This document shows positions 26,748 through 36,651 of a DNA stretch of 64,000 bases, one piece after another (the first letter of the stretch is position 1; every line of letters starts with the position of its first letter). Both the position numbers and the translations under genes were made by a program. The stretch covers positions 2,728,001 to 2,792,000 of the forward strand of contig NZ_CP009533.1 of the NCBI RefSeq assembly GCF_000761155.1, in the 5' to 3' direction. Source of the DNA: Pseudomonas rhizosphaerae. Lineage in GTDB: Bacteria > Pseudomonadota > Gammaproteobacteria > Pseudomonadales > Pseudomonadaceae. The notes below the pieces were generated by a model, which searched no databases, was not told where the DNA came from, and saw only the letters and a list, made by a program, of their open reading frames with translations.

Positions 26748-28304
26748 CTAGACGTCTACCGACTGCTTGCGCAGGAGCACCTGCTTGACCCGACGTTCCT
26801 CGACGGCGAGCACGGTCAGGCTCCAGTGCTCCCATTGCAACGTGTCGCCTTGCTTGGGCAGGCGGTCGAGCAGGCTCATGACCATGCCTGCCAGGGTCTG
26901 GTAGTCGTTGGTCGGCGGCGCATCGAAACCGATACGCGTCTGGATCTGCCTGAGGTCCAGCGCTGCGCTGACGCGGTAGCCATCTTCCTGCTCGACGATG
27001 TCCGGCGCCTGCACTTCACTGGCATCGGGCAATTCACCGGCAATCGATTCGAGAATGTCGGTCATCGTCAGGATGCCGATGAATCCGCCGAACTCGTTGA
27101 CCACGAACGCGATGTGCGTGGACTGCGCGCGCATCTGTTCCAGGGCGTTGAGAATGCTGAAGCTCTCGAGCAGGTTGATGGGCTGCCGAGCCAGGCTGGC
27201 CAGGTCCGGTGTTTCACCGGCCAGCAGTTGCTTGAGCAGCTCTTTCTTGTGGACGAAACCCAGCGGCTCGTCGACTTGACCCTGCGCGATCAATGGCAGG
27301 CGCGAGTAGGACGACTGCATCAGCACCTGCTCGGTGATGTCCCGCGACGCGTCGAGGTCCAGGCAGTCGACCTGGGCACGCACGGTCATGATGCTGCGGA
27401 TCGGCTTTTCGGCCAGGTTCAGTACCCCGCTGATCATCACCCGCTCGCGTCGGTCGAACAGCGCTTCGCTCGGTTCCTCCCCTACCAGGTCTTCGATTTC
27501 CTCGTCCATGGCTTCGCTGGGCTGACGGCGGCCGCCGAGCAGGCGCAACACGGCGTGGGCGGTGCGCTCGCGCATTGGTCGGTCTTGATGCTTGTGCTTG
27601 CGGCGGGCCCGCGCGATCTGGTTGAACACCTCGATCAGGATCGAGAAGCCGATGGCGGCGTACAGGTAGCCCTTGGGGATGTGGAAGCCCAGACCTTCGG
27701 CGGTCAGCGCGAAGCCGATCATCATCAGGAAGCCCAGACACAGCATGATCACGGTCGGGTGGCTGTTGACGAAGCGCGTCAGCGGCTTGCTGGCGACGAT
27801 CATCAGGCCGATGGAGAAGATCACCGCGATCATCATGATCGACAGCTCGTCGACCATGCCCACGGCAGTGATCACCGCATCCAGCGAGAACACCGCGTCG
27901 AGCACGACGATCTGCGCGACGATCGGCCAGAACAGCGCGTAGGTCTTCACGCCGGTGTGCTGCGCGACATGCCCTTCGAGCCGTTCGTGCAATTCCATGG
28001 TGGCCTTGAACAGCAGGAAGACACCGCCGAACAGCATGATCAGGTCGCGCCCGGAGAAGGTCTTGCCGAACACTTCGAACAGCGGCTCGGTCAGGGTCAC
28101 CATCCAGGAAATGCTGGCCAGCAGGCCCAAGCGCATGATCAGCGCCAGGGACAGGCCGATCACCCGCGCGCGGTCGCGCTGATGGGGCGGCAGCTTGTCG
28201 GCGAGAATCGCGATGAACACCAGGTTGTCGATGCCCAGAACCAGCTCCAGGACGATCAGGGTCGCCAGGCCGAGCCAGGCCGTGGGGTCGGCTAGCCATT
28301 CCAT
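26748..28304 (-). CDS. TerC family membrane protein with CBS pair and CorC/HlyC domain
   Basis: The 518-residue protein has a TerC-type membrane part (about 1-230, with [15 protein letters not shown] and [14 protein letters not shown], acidic metal-binding helices), a CBS pair (about 300-420, including [17 protein letters not shown]) and a C-terminal transporter-associated domain to 518. This is the E. coli YegH/YoaE layout. TerC proteins are linked to Mn or other metal export. It is convergent with rarD, 7 bp apart. Confidence 0.88.
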   Translation of the reverse strand: MEWLADPTAWLGLATLIVLELVLGIDNLVFIAILADKLPPHQRDRARVIGLSLALIMRLGLLASISWMVTLTEPLFEVFGKTFSGRDLIMLFGGVFLLFKATMELHERLEGHVAQHTGVKTYALFWPIVAQIVVLDAVFSLDAVITAVGMVDELSIMMIAVIFSIGLMIVASKPLTRFVNSHPTVIMLCLGFLMMIGFALTAEGLGFHIPKGYLYAAIGFSILIEVFNQIARARRKHKHQDRPMRERTAHAVLRLLGGRRQPSEAMDEEIEDLVGEEPSEALFDRRERVMISGVLNLAEKPIRSIMTVRAQVDCLDLDASRDITEQVLMQSSYSRLPLIAQGQVDEPLGFVHKKELLKQLLAGETPDLASLARQPINLLESFSILNALEQMRAQSTHIAFVVNEFGGFIGILTMTDILESIAGELPDASEVQAPDIVEQEDGYRVSAALDLRQIQTRIGFDAPPTNDYQTLAGMVMSLLDRLPKQGDTLQWEHWSLTVLAVEERRVKQVLLRKQSVDV

Positions 28305-28680
28305 GGAAGGTTACTCGTCAGGCAGGGGAAGGATGTTGCGTGGAGCGCGGGACTGTAAGGTTCCGGTAGGGGGGGCAGGTTCATGGAGGTCTTGAGTAGT
28401 TTCGGAATCTGATCCTACCGTTGCTAGAACAAATTCCTACAGCGGGAAAGTATTTCAAAGATTGTATAAACGTGCCGTCCTCGACCTAGTCGCCGTCGTG
28501 CCTGTATCGACAAGATCGATAGCAAGCTTAGTAACTTCCTGAAAATCAAGCACTTCGAGCGCTGTTCATCATTCACACTGATAGTTACCTTCGAACCATT
28601 CGATTCGTCGATTGTCGCGCCCGCGCCGCATCATCCGCCCCATCGTTAATGCTCCCTTAACTCACTTGGCGGATCTGCAC
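28305..28680. other. Divergent promoter region of terC-like gene and mexE
   Basis: This 376 bp gap holds no ORF with a credible start. The part near mexE is less GC-rich and carries a MexT-like site at 28506-28529. Confidence 0.5.
28506..28529 (+). promoter_or_regulatory. MexT-like (nod box) site upstream of mexE
   Basis: ATCG-ACAAG-ATCGAT-AGCA-AGCTT compares with the MexT consensus ATCA-N5-GTCGAT-N4-ACYAT: 3 of 4, 5 of 6 and 3 of 5 fixed bases match at exact spacing. Confidence 0.4.
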
Positions 28681-29910
28681 ATGCACCAGTCACTCACTCC
28701 GTTGCGTTTTCCGTTGGCGGCCCTCGCGCTGATGGTGATCAGCGCCTGCGGCAAAACGCCAGACGTTGCCCAGGCGCCGCCCGCTCCAAAAGTTACCGTG
28801 GCGCAGGTGCTGGAACAGCCGGTCAATGAATGGGATGAGTTCACCGGACGGCTGGAAGCACCGGAAACCGTGGAGATTCGCCCACGCGTGTCGGGCCAGA
28901 TTGACCAGGTAGCCTTCACCGAGGGCGCCCTGGTGAACAAGGGCGACCTGCTGTTCCAGATCGATCCGCGGCCGTTCCAGGCCGAAGTACGGCGCCTGGA
29001 AGCGCAGCTGCAACAGGCCCGCGCCAATTCCGTGCGCAGCGATAACGAGGCGCAGCGTGGCCAGCGCCTGCAGGCGAGCAACGCTATCTCCGCCGAGCTG
29101 GCCGAGACCCGCAGCAGCGCCGCCCAGGAATCGCGCGCCGCGCTGGCTGGTATCCAGGCGCAACTGGACCTGGCCCGGCTGAACCTGAGTTTCACCCGCG
29201 TGACGGCGCCGATCGCCGGCCGCGTCAGCCGCGCCGAGATCACCGCAGGCAATATCGTCACCGCCGACGTGACGCCGCTCACCAGCGTGGTCTCCACCGA
29301 CAAGGTGTACGCCTACTTCGATGCCGACGAGCGGGTGTACCTCAAGTACACCCAACTGGCCCGGCAAGGCCAGCGTGGCCAGACCACCCCGGTCTACCTG
29401 GGCCTCTCCAACGAGCCTGGCAACCCGCACCTGGGGCACATGAACTTCGTCGACAACCAGGTCAACCCCAAGACCGGCACCATCCGAGGTCGCGCGGTGT
29501 TCGACAATAAAGACGGCAGTTTCACCCCTGGTCTTTACGCTCGCCTGAAGCTGGTGGGCAGCGCCACCTACTCGGCCGTGCTGATCAAGGACGAAGCGGT
29601 CGGCACCGACCTGGGCAAGAAATTCGTGCTGGTGATGGACCCGGACAACAAGGCCGCCTACCGCAGCATCGAGCTGGGGCCCAAATTGGAAGGCCTGCGC
29701 ATCGTGCGCAGCGGCCTGAACAAGGGTGACCGCATCGTCATCAATGGCCTGCAGCGCGTCCGGCCCGGTGCCCAGGTCGATCCCGAGGTTGCCCAGATGG
29801 CCAGCCCCGCGACCCTCGCCGCCCTGGCCGAACAGCGCCAGGCCCTGGAAGCCAGCAACACGCCCGCAACGCCGGTCAAGGTTGCCAGCGTTTCGACTCC
29901 ACGCGGTTAA
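28681..29910 (+). CDS. mexE: RND efflux membrane fusion protein MexE
   Basis: The 409-residue periplasmic adaptor has a lipoprotein signal with Cys23 in VISACGK, then the biotinyl-lipoyl half motifs (RPRVSGQIDQVAF and LSFTRVTAPIAGRVSR) around a coiled coil at about 105-165. Segments such as NEWDEFTGRLEAPE and STDKVYAYFDADERV agree with P. aeruginosa MexE. It links MexF to OprN. ATG 28681 is preferred; ATG 28612 would put a long non-signal extension in front. Confidence 0.92.
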   Translation: MHQSLTPLRFPLAALALMVISACGKTPDVAQAPPAPKVTVAQVLEQPVNEWDEFTGRLEAPETVEIRPRVSGQIDQVAFTEGALVNKGDLLFQIDPRPFQAEVRRLEAQLQQARANSVRSDNEAQRGQRLQASNAISAELAETRSSAAQESRAALAGIQAQLDLARLNLSFTRVTAPIAGRVSRAEITAGNIVTADVTPLTSVVSTDKVYAYFDADERVYLKYTQLARQGQRGQTTPVYLGLSNEPGNPHLGHMNFVDNQVNPKTGTIRGRAVFDNKDGSFTPGLYARLKLVGSATYSAVLIKDEAVGTDLGKKFVLVMDPDNKAAYRSIELGPKLEGLRIVRSGLNKGDRIVINGLQRVRPGAQVDPEVAQMASPATLAALAEQRQALEASNTPATPVKVASVSTPRG

Positions 29911-29922
29911 GAGATCACTGCG

Positions 29923-32900
29923 ATGAACTTCTCTCAATTCTTCATCAAGCGGCCGATCTTCGCCGCCGTGCTGTCGCTGATCATTCTGATTGCCGGCGCC
30001 ATCTCGCTGTTCCAGCTGCCAATCAGCGAGTACCCCGAAGTGGTGCCGCCGACCGTGGTGGTGCGTGCCAGCTTCCCCGGTGCCAACCCCAAGGTCATCG
30101 GTGAAACGGTGGCTGCGCCTCTGGAGCAGGCCATCACCGGTGTGGAGAACATGCTGTACATGTCTTCGCAGTCCACCGCCGACGGCAAGCTGACCCTGAC
30201 CCTGACCTTCGCCCTGGGCACCGACCTGGACAACGCCCAGGTCCAGGTGCAGAACCGTGTGACGCGGACCCAGCCCAAGTTGCCTGAAGAGGTGACCCGG
30301 ATCGGCATCACCGTGGACAAGGCCTCGCCGGACCTGACCATGGTGGTCCACCTGACCTCTCCCGACCAGCGTTACGACATGCTCTACCTGTCCAACTACG
30401 CCACCTTGAACATCAAGGACGAACTGGCCAGGCTCAACGGCATCGGCGACGTGCAGTTGTTCGGCATGGGCGACTATTCGCTGCGGGTCTGGCTGGACCC
30501 GAACAAGACCGCTTCGCGCAACCTGACGGCCACCGACGTGGTCACTGCCATTCGCGAACAGAACCGCCAGGTCGCTGCCGGCCAGCTGGGCGCGCCACCT
30601 GCGCCCAATGCCAGCAGTTTCCAGCTGTCAGTCAACACCCAGGGCCGCCTGGTCACCGAGGAAGAATTCGAGAACATCGTGGTGCGCGCCGCCGACGACG
30701 GCGAGATCACTCGCCTCAAGGACATCGCCCGGGTGGAGCTGGGCTCCAGCCAATACGCCCTGCGTTCGCTGTTGAACAACCAGCCGGCGGTGGCCCTGCC
30801 AATCTTCCAGCGGCCGGGTTCCAACGCCATCGACGTGTCCAATCAGGTTCGGGCCAAGATGGCCGAACTGAAACAGTCGTTCCCCGAAGGGATGGACTAC
30901 AGCATCGTCTACGACCCGACCATTTTCGTGCGCGGTTCGATCGAAGCGGTGGTGCATACTCTGTTCGAAGCGCTGATCCTGGTCGTGCTGGTGGTGATCC
31001 TGTTCCTGCAGACCTGGCGGGCGTCGATCATTCCGTTGGTGGCGGTGCCGGTGTCGCTGATCGGCACCTTCGCGGTGATGCACATGTTCGGCTTCTCGCT
31101 CAACGCGTTGTCGCTGTTCGGCCTGGTGCTGGCCATCGGTATCGTGGTGGACGACGCCATCGTGGTGGTGGAGAACGTCGAGCGTAACATCGAGCTGGGG
31201 CTGGAGCCGGTCGCTGCGACCGAGCGGGCCATGCGTGAAGTGACCGGACCGATCATCGCTACCGCCCTGGTGCTGTGCGCGGTGTTCGTGCCGGCCGCAT
31301 TCATCTCCGGTCTTACCGGGCAGTTCTACAAGCAGTTCGCCCTGACCATCGCCATTTCCACAGTGATCTCGGCGTTCAACTCGCTGACCTTGTCGCCGGC
31401 ACTGGCGGCGGTGCTGCTCAAGGGGCACGACGCGCCCAAGGACCGCTTCTCCCGGTTCCTCGACAAACTGCTGGGTGGCTGGCTGTTCCGACCCTTCAAC
31501 CGCTTCTTCGAAAAAGCCAGCCATGGCTATGTCGGCACCGTCGCACGGGTCATCCGCAGCAGCGGTATCGCCATGCTGCTGTACGCAGGCTTCATGGTGC
31601 TGACCTGGGTCGGTTTCGCCAACACCCCGACCGGCTTCGTGCCCTCGCAGGACAAACAGTACCTGGTCGCCTTCGCCCAGTTGCCGGACGCCGCTAGCCT
31701 GGACCGCACCGAAGACGTGATCAAGCGCATGTCGGACATCGCGTTGAAGCAGCCCGGTGTGGAGAACGCCATCGCCTTCCCGGGGCTGTCGATCAACGGC
31801 TTCACCAACAGCCCTAACAACGGCATCGTCTTCGTCGCGCTCAAGGACTTCGATCAGCGCAAGGACGCCAGCCTGTCGGCCAATGCCATTGCTGCCGAGC
31901 TCAACGGCAAGTTTGCCGGTATCCAGGACGCCTACATGGCGATCTTTCCACCGCCTCCGGTGATGGGCCTGGGCACCATCGGCGGCTTCCGCCTGCAGAT
32001 CGAAGACCGCGGCAACCTGGGTTATGACGAGTTGTACAAGCAGACCCAGAACATCATCGCCAAGAGCCGCAGCGTGCCGGAGCTGGCCGGGCTGTTCACC
32101 AGCTACACGGTGAACGTGCCCCAGGTAGATGCAGCGATCGATCGGGAAAAGGCCAAGACCCACGGCGTGGCCATCAGCGATATCTTCGACACCTTGCAGG
32201 TGTACCTGGGCTCGCTGTATGCCAACGACTTCAACCGCTTCGGGCGCACCTATCAGGTCAACGTCCAGGCCGAGCAGCAGTTCCGCCTGGAAGCCGAGCA
32301 GATCGGCCAGCTCAAGGTGCGCAACGATCGGGGCGAGATGATCCCGCTGGCGACCTTCATCAAGGTCAGCGACACCGCCGGCCCGGACCGGGTGATGCAC
32401 TACAATGGTTTCGTCACGGCCGAGATCAATGGTGCCGCGGCGCCGGGCTACAGCTCGGGCCAGGCCCAGGCGGCGGTGGAGAAGCTGCTCAAGGAAGAGT
32501 TGCCCAACGGCATGGCCTATGAATGGACCGAGCTGACCTACCAGCAGATTCTGGCGGGCAACACTGCGCTGTTCGTGTTCCCGCTGTGCGTGCTGCTGGC
32601 CTTCCTGGTGCTGGCCGCGCAGTACGAAAGCTGGAGCCTGCCGCTGGCGGTGATCCTGATCGTGCCCATGACCCTGCTCTCGGCCATTGCCGGGGTGATG
32701 ATCGCGGGCAGCGACAACAACATCTTCACCCAGATCGGCTTGATCGTGCTGGTCGGGCTGGCCTGCAAGAACGCCATCCTGATCGTCGAGTTCGCCAAGG
32801 ACAAGCAGGAGGAAGGCCTGGATCCGCTGGCTGCGGTGCTGGAGGCGTGCCGCTTGCGGCTGCGGCCGATCCTGATGACTTCGTTCGCCTTCATCATGGG

Positions 32901-33102
32901 CGTGGTGCCCCTGGTGCTGTCGTCCGGCGCCGGCGCCGAAATGCGTCATGCCATGGGCGTGGCGGTGTTCTCCGGCATGTTGGGGGTGACCTTCTTCGGC
33001 TTGCTGCTGACGCCGGTGTTCTTCGTGCTGATTCGTCGCCATGTCGAGCGTCGCCAGGCCCGCAAGGCGGACCGCGCGCTCACGCTTGAGGTACAACCAT
33101 GA
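29923..33102 (+). CDS. mexF: RND efflux transporter MexF
   Basis: The 1059-residue inner-membrane proton/drug antiporter has 12 helices and two large periplasmic loops. The proton relay Asp pair is visible in GIVVDDAIVVVEN; the first helix is followed by QLPISEYPEVVPPTVVV. MexF exports chloramphenicol, quinolones and trimethoprim in P. aeruginosa. It starts 12 bp after mexE and its end overlaps oprN by four bases. Confidence 0.95.
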   Translation: MNFSQFFIKRPIFAAVLSLIILIAGAISLFQLPISEYPEVVPPTVVVRASFPGANPKVIGETVAAPLEQAITGVENMLYMSSQSTADGKLTLTLTFALGTDLDNAQVQVQNRVTRTQPKLPEEVTRIGITVDKASPDLTMVVHLTSPDQRYDMLYLSNYATLNIKDELARLNGIGDVQLFGMGDYSLRVWLDPNKTASRNLTATDVVTAIREQNRQVAAGQLGAPPAPNASSFQLSVNTQGRLVTEEEFENIVVRAADDGEITRLKDIARVELGSSQYALRSLLNNQPAVALPIFQRPGSNAIDVSNQVRAKMAELKQSFPEGMDYSIVYDPTIFVRGSIEAVVHTLFEALILVVLVVILFLQTWRASIIPLVAVPVSLIGTFAVMHMFGFSLNALSLFGLVLAIGIVVDDAIVVVENVERNIELGLEPVAATERAMREVTGPIIATALVLCAVFVPAAFISGLTGQFYKQFALTIAISTVISAFNSLTLSPALAAVLLKGHDAPKDRFSRFLDKLLGGWLFRPFNRFFEKASHGYVGTVARVIRSSGIAMLLYAGFMVLTWVGFANTPTGFVPSQDKQYLVAFAQLPDAASLDRTEDVIKRMSDIALKQPGVENAIAFPGLSINGFTNSPNNGIVFVALKDFDQRKDASLSANAIAAELNGKFAGIQDAYMAIFPPPPVMGLGTIGGFRLQIEDRGNLGYDELYKQTQNIIAKSRSVPELAGLFTSYTVNVPQVDAAIDREKAKTHGVAISDIFDTLQVYLGSLYANDFNRFGRTYQVNVQAEQQFRLEAEQIGQLKVRNDRGEMIPLATFIKVSDTAGPDRVMHYNGFVTAEINGAAAPGYSSGQAQAAVEKLLKEELPNGMAYEWTELTYQQILAGNTALFVFPLCVLLAFLVLAAQYESWSLPLAVILIVPMTLLSAIAGVMIAGSDNNIFTQIGLIVLVGLACKNAILIVEFAKDKQEEGLDPLAAVLEACRLRLRPILMTSFAFIMGVVPLVLSSGAGAEMRHAMGVAVFSGMLGVTFFGLLLTPVFFVLIRRHVERRQARKADRALTLEVQP

Positions 33103-34511
33103 GTCATTTGAAACCCCTTCTGCCCAGCTTGCTGGTACTGGCCCTGGCCGCGTGCGCGGTGGGTCCGGACTATCGCGCCCCGCAGGATCTGCAGGCGAGC
33201 GTGGCGGCGGCCCAGGACACTCGCTACTACCGCGCCGAGGCGTTCGATGCGGTGTGGTGGCAGCAGTTCGACGACCCGACGCTTAACCGCCTGGTCAACG
33301 AGTCGCTGCAGGGCAACCGTGAGCTGCGAGTGGCCTTCGCCCGCCTCAAGGCAGCCCGGGCCATCCGCGACGACGTGGCCAATGACCGCTTTCCGGTGGT
33401 GACCAGCCGCGCCAGCAGCGAGATCGGCAAGAGCCAGATTCCCGGCCAGACCAGTGACCGGGTCAATACCGAACGCTACGATTTGGGCCTGGACATGGCT
33501 TGGGAAATCGACCTGTTCGGGCGCATCCAGCGTCAGTTGGAGGTTAGTGACGCGCAGCAAGGCGAAGCCGCAGCCGACCTGCAGCAGTTGCAGGTCACTT
33601 TGATCGCCGACCTGGTGGATGCCTACGGGCAACTGCGCGGCGCTCAATTGCGCGAGAAGATCGCCCTGGCCAATCTCAAGAACCAGCAGGATTCGCGGGG
33701 CATCACCCGTAGCCTGCAGGAAGCCGGTGTGGGCAATCAGCTGGACGTGGTGCGTGCCGACGCGCGGCTCGCGGCGGTCGAGGCGACCGTGCCGCAGTTG
33801 CAGGCCGAACAGGTGCGTGCGCGCAACCGTATCGCCACCCTGCTCGGCCAGCGGCCGGACCAATTGAGTGTGGACCTGAGCCCGGCGCAGTTGCCGGCCA
33901 TTGCCAAGGCGTTGCCAATCGGTGATCCAACGCAGTTGCTGCGGCGCCGGCCGGACATCCGCAGTGCCGAACGCCGGTTGGCGGCCTCCACCGCGCAGAT
34001 TGGCGTGGCCACGGCCGATCTGTTTCCACGGGTCAGCCTCAGCGGCTTCCTGGGCTTCACGGCGGCCCGCGGTTCGCAGATCGGCTCATCCGCCGCCAAT
34101 GCCTGGGGACTGGGGCCAAGCATCACTTGGGCCGCGTTCGACCTGGGCAGCGTGCGGGCGCAGATCCGCGCAGCCAACGCCGATGCCGAAGGCGCGCTGG
34201 CCAGCTATGAACAGGATGTGTTGCTGGCACTGGAAGAATCGGAAAACGCCTTCAGTGACTACGGCAAACGCCAGCAGCGCGTGCAGGCCTTGATGCGCCA
34301 GAGCGATTCGAGTCGCGCGGCAGCAGCGCTGGCCTCGATCCAGTACCGCGAGGGCACGGCGGATTACCTGGTGCTGCTCGACGCCGAGCGTGAACGCTTG
34401 AGCGCCGAAGACGCCCAGGCCCAGGGCGAGACCGAGTTGTATCGCGGCATCGTGGCGATCTACAAGGCCCTGGGCGGCGGCTGGCAGCCCGACACGCTGG
34501 CACAGCGGTAA
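33099..34511 (+). CDS. oprN: Outer-membrane efflux channel OprN
   Basis: The 470-residue TolC-like factor has a lipobox with Cys19 (LAACAVG), the mature start VGPDYRAP, and two outer-membrane efflux repeats (about 60-260 and 270-465; LLRRRPDIRSAERRL is the usual start of the second). It forms the exit duct of MexEF. Translation is coupled to mexF by ATGA. Confidence 0.93.
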   Translation: MSHLKPLLPSLLVLALAACAVGPDYRAPQDLQASVAAAQDTRYYRAEAFDAVWWQQFDDPTLNRLVNESLQGNRELRVAFARLKAARAIRDDVANDRFPVVTSRASSEIGKSQIPGQTSDRVNTERYDLGLDMAWEIDLFGRIQRQLEVSDAQQGEAAADLQQLQVTLIADLVDAYGQLRGAQLREKIALANLKNQQDSRGITRSLQEAGVGNQLDVVRADARLAAVEATVPQLQAEQVRARNRIATLLGQRPDQLSVDLSPAQLPAIAKALPIGDPTQLLRRRPDIRSAERRLAASTAQIGVATADLFPRVSLSGFLGFTAARGSQIGSSAANAWGLGPSITWAAFDLGSVRAQIRAANADAEGALASYEQDVLLALEESENAFSDYGKRQQRVQALMRQSDSSRAAAALASIQYREGTADYLVLLDAERERLSAEDAQAQGETELYRGIVAIYKALGGGWQPDTLAQR

Positions 34512-34657
34512 CCACGGGCAGCACGCCTGCGCCGCAGGAAAAACCCTCGCGCCGGATGATAGGATAGGCGCCGTCCCGGTCTCACGGGGCGGTTGCCTGG
34601 CCTGTGTGCAGAGCGAACGCCTTCGGCAGGCCGATCCTGATCCGCAGCGAGCGCCCC

Positions 34658-35227
34658 ATGATCACCATTCGCCCCATGACCCCCTCCGATTTCGACCGTT
34701 TCTGGCCCACCTTCAACGCGGTGGTCCAGGGCCAGCAGACCTACGCCTACGATCCGGCCATGGGCCGCGAAGCCGCTGAACACACTTGGCTGCAGCTACC
34801 CTTGCACACTTTGGTTGCCGAAGACGAACAGGGCCAGCTGTTGGGTAGCTACTACCTGAAGGCCAATGCCGCAGGCCCTGGCAACCATGTGTGCAACTGC
34901 GGCTACATGGTGACCGAGGCGGCACGCGGTCGCGGCGTGGCGCGACTGATGTGCGAGCACTCGCAGCAATTGGCGCGCGACAGCGGTTTTCTGGCCATGC
35001 AGTTCAATTCGGTGGTGGCCAGCAACGAAGTGGCGGTGGCCCTGTGGCACAAGTTGGGGTTCGAGACCGTGGGGCGTCTGCCGCGTGCCTATCGGCATGC
35101 GCAACTGGGGCTGGTCGATTGCCTGGTGATGTACAAGTGGCTGGCCGAAGAGCCCGCAGCGCCGACTCAGTTGATCGGGCGCAAGAACATCGAGTCGGTG
35201 GTGTCCCGTCCGCGGCGCAAGGGCTGA
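34658..35227 (+). CDS. GNAT family N-acetyltransferase
   Basis: The 189-residue protein begins MITIRPMTPSDFDRFWP and holds a GNAT core: GYMVTEAARGRGVARLMCEH (acetyl-CoA loop GRGVA) and VASNEVAVALWHKLGFETVG. It belongs to the type seen for phosphinothricin or ribosomal-amine acetyltransferases; substrate unknown. ATG 34658 is chosen because the fold begins there; an upstream ATG at 34604 adds a non-conserved stretch. Confidence 0.85.
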   Translation: MITIRPMTPSDFDRFWPTFNAVVQGQQTYAYDPAMGREAAEHTWLQLPLHTLVAEDEQGQLLGSYYLKANAAGPGNHVCNCGYMVTEAARGRGVARLMCEHSQQLARDSGFLAMQFNSVVASNEVAVALWHKLGFETVGRLPRAYRHAQLGLVDCLVMYKWLAEEPAAPTQLIGRKNIESVVSRPRRKG

Positions 35228-35339
35228 ATCGTTAGTTGCATCACGGAAGTCGATGATGGTTATCGAAAAACGGAATTTTTCCTGAGCGGGCGGGATCAGC
35301 ACTATAGGTCCCATTATTACCCCCCAGGATTTCGCACCG

Positions 35340-35408
35340 ATGAATATCAACCTTACCCTGTGCTGCATGATCGTCGTTTCGTTCGGTATTGCTTTGAGCC
35401 ACGTCTGA
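35340..35408 (+). CDS. Possible 22-residue membrane peptide
   Basis: ATG 35340 has AGGA about 10 bases before it and encodes a hydrophobic 22-residue peptide (LTLCCMIVVSFGIALSHV). It would span the membrane once. It lies in the 200 bp between a GNAT and a LysR gene. The evidence is only the start site and hydrophobicity. Confidence 0.35.
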   Translation: MNINLTLCCMIVVSFGIALSHV

Positions 35409-35427
35409 TTATTGGTGACGCACTGAT

Positions 35428-36312
35428 TTAAAGGTTGCCCAGGTGCTCGCGCAGAAAATCGATCAACACCTGCACCGGTCGTGATGTCTGCCGATGCTGT
35501 GGGTACACCGCCGACAGTGCCAGCGGCTCGGTGATGAAGTCGTCCAGCACGGTCTGCAACTGTCCCGACGCCAGCGCCTGCTGCACGATAAAGCGCGGCA
35601 AGTAGGCGATGCCCATGCCGGCCACCGCCGCTTCGCACAGGAGCTCCCCGTTGTTGGCGCGCATGCGCCCGCTTACACCGATCACCAGCGGTTTGCCGTC
35701 TACCTGGAAGCGCCACTGCACTTGGCGCGCGTGGCCATAGGGCAAGCAGTCGTGGGCAGCCAGCTCTTGCGGTGCCGCCGGAGTGCCGCGCGCGGCGAGG
35801 TAGCTCGGGCTGGCGCAATAAACTCGGGCGATCGAAGCAATGCGACGGGCGATCAGCGACGAGTCTTCCAGCACGCCGATCCGCAGGACCAGATCGTAGC
35901 CTTCGCCCAGCAGGTCGACCGGTCGGTCGCTGAGGTCGATTTCGACTTGGACCTGGGGGTAGCGCTGGAGAAAGCGCGGCATGAGCGCACTCAGTTGCGC
36001 CATGGCGAACGAGAGCGGTGCGCTCACGCGCAAAGTGCCGCGAGGTTCGGCGGCCTGACCGGCGATGCCCTGCTCGACCTGTTCCACTTCGGCTAGCAAC
36101 CGCACCGCCGAGTCGTAATAGCTCTGGCCCAGGGCCGTGACGTCCAGGCGCCGCGTTGAGCGATTGAGCAGGCGTGCACCCAAGCGGTTTTCCAGCTGCA
36201 TCAGGCGGCGGCTGATGTATTGCTTGGAAATTCCCAGTTGTTCGGCAGCAGCCGTGAAGCTGCGGGAATCCAACACCTGAACGAAAAGCCGCATGTCTTC
36301 GAAAGCGTTCAT
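35428..36312 (-). CDS. LysR-family regulator, CrgA-type
   Basis: The 294-residue protein has a LysR winged helix (MRLFVQVLDSRSFTAAAEQL, SKQYISRRLMQLENRLG) and a PBP2 effector domain of the CrgA group (GTLRVSAPLSFA, SDRPVDLLGEGYDLVLRIG). AAGGAG precedes ATG 36312. It is not MexT despite lying near mexEF-oprN: the DNA-binding part belongs to another LysR subgroup. The target may be the divergent GNAT or another unlinked gene. Confidence 0.9.
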   Translation of the reverse strand: MNAFEDMRLFVQVLDSRSFTAAAEQLGISKQYISRRLMQLENRLGARLLNRSTRRLDVTALGQSYYDSAVRLLAEVEQVEQGIAGQAAEPRGTLRVSAPLSFAMAQLSALMPRFLQRYPQVQVEIDLSDRPVDLLGEGYDLVLRIGVLEDSSLIARRIASIARVYCASPSYLAARGTPAAPQELAAHDCLPYGHARQVQWRFQVDGKPLVIGVSGRMRANNGELLCEAAVAGMGIAYLPRFIVQQALASGQLQTVLDDFITEPLALSAVYPQHRQTSRPVQVLIDFLREHLGNL

Positions 36313-36369
36313 CGTCACTCCTTGGTTGACAATGCATTGTGGGTCAGCCGTAGCGCTCCTACAACCGCA

Positions 36370-36386
36370 GCGCCGCTGCTACAGGG
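36370..36386 (+). repeat. REP-like inverted repeat, left end
   Basis: GCGCCGCTGCTACAGGG is the exact reverse complement of 36635-36651. The sequence resembles Pseudomonas REP palindromes. Confidence 0.75.
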
Positions 36387-36425
36387 ACCGCATTGCGCCT
36401 TTAGGAACATCGCAGTGGCACAGTG

Positions 36426-36616
36426 GCAATCCGCATCCAAGCACACCCCATTGGCACCACCGCAGTCCGCGTTTGGGCACACCGCATTGGCACCACCGCA
36501 ATCCGCGTCCGGGCACACCGCATTGGCACCATGGCAATCCGCGTCCGGGCACACCCATTGGCACCACCGCAATCCGCATCCGGGCACACCCATTGGCACC
36601 ACTGCAATCCGCGTCC
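36426..36616 (+). repeat. Tandem repeat array, about 5.4 units of 35-36 bp
   Basis: Units start at 36426, 36462, 36498, 36534 and 36569, with a partial unit at 36604. Each begins GCAATCCGC and contains a GGGCACACC and CATTGGCACCA block. The first three are 36 bp, the next two 35 bp. There are no spacers. Confidence 0.92.
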
Positions 36617-36634
36617 CCGGAACACTGCAAGAAA

Positions 36635-36651
36635 CCCTGTAGCAGCGGCGC
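36635..36651 (-). repeat. REP-like inverted repeat, right end
   Basis: CCCTGTAGCAGCGGCGC, the mirror of 36370-36386; continues into CGAGCCGCG as common REP elements do. Confidence 0.75.

Noticed and set aside
26826..28295. 489-residue frame opposite the terC-like gene
   Set aside because: Shadow, rich in His, Asp and Gln, no ribosome-binding site.
30628..33096. 822-residue frame opposite mexF
   Set aside because: It is a high-GC shadow of a clearly recognised gene; the product is a His/Gln/Arg-rich sequence with no family.
35428..36312. The LysR gene near oprN as mexT
   Set aside because: Its DNA-binding domain is of the CrgA type and does not look like MexT; it is also separated by a GNAT gene.
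36426..36616. Tandem repeats as a CRISPR array
   Set aside because: Units are contiguous with no spacers, and no cas genes are near.
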